64,000 bases of DNA. It comes from Cyanobacteria bacterium TGS_CYA1 (lineage in GTDB: Bacteria > Cyanobacteriota > Vampirovibrionia > Obscuribacterales > Obscuribacteraceae). Both the position numbers and the translations under genes were made by a program. The notes under the pieces are model-generated. The model saw nothing but the letters and a program-made list of their open reading frames with translations, made no database searches and was not told where the DNA came from. This document shows positions 63,697-64,000 of the stretch, one piece after another. The stretch lies in assembly GCA_026129135.1 (NCBI GenBank), contig JAHCIQ010000001.1:620001-684000 (forward strand), given 5' to 3'. Every line of letters starts with the position of its first letter. Position 1 is the first letter of the stretch.

Positions 63697-64000
63697 ATGG
63701 AAATTGCCTATTTCTTCGTTTTTATGACCGTTGTGGGCATAATCATCCAGGTCAGCACGTATATACGACTCTATAAGTATATGGACGCAGACCTGTCGCG
63801 CCGTCCGGAATCGTACAAGCCAAAAGCGAGCATTATTTTGCCCTGTAAAGGGCTAGACCCCGACTTCAAAAAAAACATCGAGCGTCTGTTTTTGCAGGAC
63901 TATCCTGACTTCCAGATAATCTTTGCCGTTGCCGAAGAGTCGGACCCGGCATATAAGCCTCTTTGCGAACTTTGTAAGAAACATCCCGGACGCGCTGACA
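63697..64000 (+). CDS. GT2-family glycosyltransferase, ceramide-glucosyltransferase/HpnI-like (3' partial)
   Basis: The frame from ATG 63697 is open to the window edge (101 codons). It starts with a membrane segment (EIAYFFVFMTVVGIIIQ), then ASIILPCKGLDPDFKKNIERLFLQDYPDFQIIFAVAEESDPAYKP, the start of a GT2 domain. PCKGLDP and the pattern 'D(Y/F)P..Q..F' are close to ceramide glucosyltransferase and hopanoid HpnI-like enzymes. The DxD and later motifs are beyond the edge. GAGA lies 10 bases before the ATG, a weak ribosome site. Confidence 0.75.
   Translation, partial: MEIAYFFVFMTVVGIIIQVSTYIRLYKYMDADLSRRPESYKPKASIILPCKGLDPDFKKNIERLFLQDYPDFQIIFAVAEESDPAYKPLCELCKKHPGRAD

Overview
The window (about 45% GC by eye) is a dense chromosomal stretch of a Gram-negative-type (diderm) bacterium. 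Support for a two-membrane envelope comes from an apolipoprotein N-acyltransferase-like protein, lipobox lipoproteins, a BamE-like small lipoprotein and an L,D-transpeptidase. Several families here are common in cyanobacteria and relatives: a GH63-type glucosidase, a phytochrome-type histidine kinase with an Rcp1-like receiver, and a chloroplast/cyanobacterial-like membrane protein. No photosynthesis genes are seen. A non-photosynthetic Cyanobacteriota lineage (Melainabacteria/Vampirovibrionia, Obscuribacterales-like) is my best guess, but it is inference. No rRNA, tRNA, CRISPR array, phage or IS element was found.

Layout. 1-4.5 kb: the end of an unknown gene, a DHH-type phosphoesterase, an exported protein, an HSL-type esterase and a membrane protein. 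4.5-8.5 kb: a leftward operon metB-like > aspartokinase > homoserine dehydrogenase. It is preceded by a promoter, an 18-codon leader peptide ending His-Cys-Asp-Cys-stop, and an intrinsic terminator, which together look like a cysteine-sensing attenuator. 8.7-10.3 kb: an OsmC-type peroxidase with its terminator, a small charged protein and an aquaporin. 10.5-14.3 kb: a leftward operon of a GH3 acyl-adenylating enzyme, a membrane protein and an Lnt-like acyltransferase. 14.4-26.9 kb: a rightward four-gene operon headed by a 2692-aa multidomain polyketide/PUFA-type synthase (NPD-NPD-KS-AT-ACP-KR-DH). The second gene is a fused acyltransferase-phosphopantetheinyl transferase; an exported protein and a PHB-depolymerase-like esterase follow. 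26.9-27.1 kb: three palindromic repeats.

27-43 kb is mostly housekeeping and accessory genes: a CPXCG zinc ribbon, YbiT-type ABC-F, YchJ, an OPT transporter, an L,D-transpeptidase, a sensor kinase with a receiver-repeat fusion, RecQ, two-domain phosphatases, YbaK, YceI and an amylase. 43.2-54.2 kb is leftward: a giant 1792-aa repeat protein, a GH63-like glucosidase, a P-loop ATPase and an M13 peptidase. 54.2-64 kb: a GT1 glycosyltransferase, two membrane proteins, an ABC exporter with a membrane-anchored thioredoxin-TPR protein, an exported MsrA, a HAD hydrolase, a lipoprotein, a GT4 and the start of a GT2.

Highlights. (1) The exported MsrA (complement 59780..60358) carries an in-frame UGA exactly at the catalytic cysteine (G-UGA-F-W-G) with a hairpin just after it, so it is very probably a selenoprotein. 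(2) The compact two-gene lipid/polyketide synthase system is unusual in carrying tandem NPD barrels (one degenerate), a single ACP, and an AT-PPTase fusion whose AT lacks the malonyl-binding arginine. (3) The Cys-codon leader ahead of the methionine operon suggests translation-dependent attenuation.
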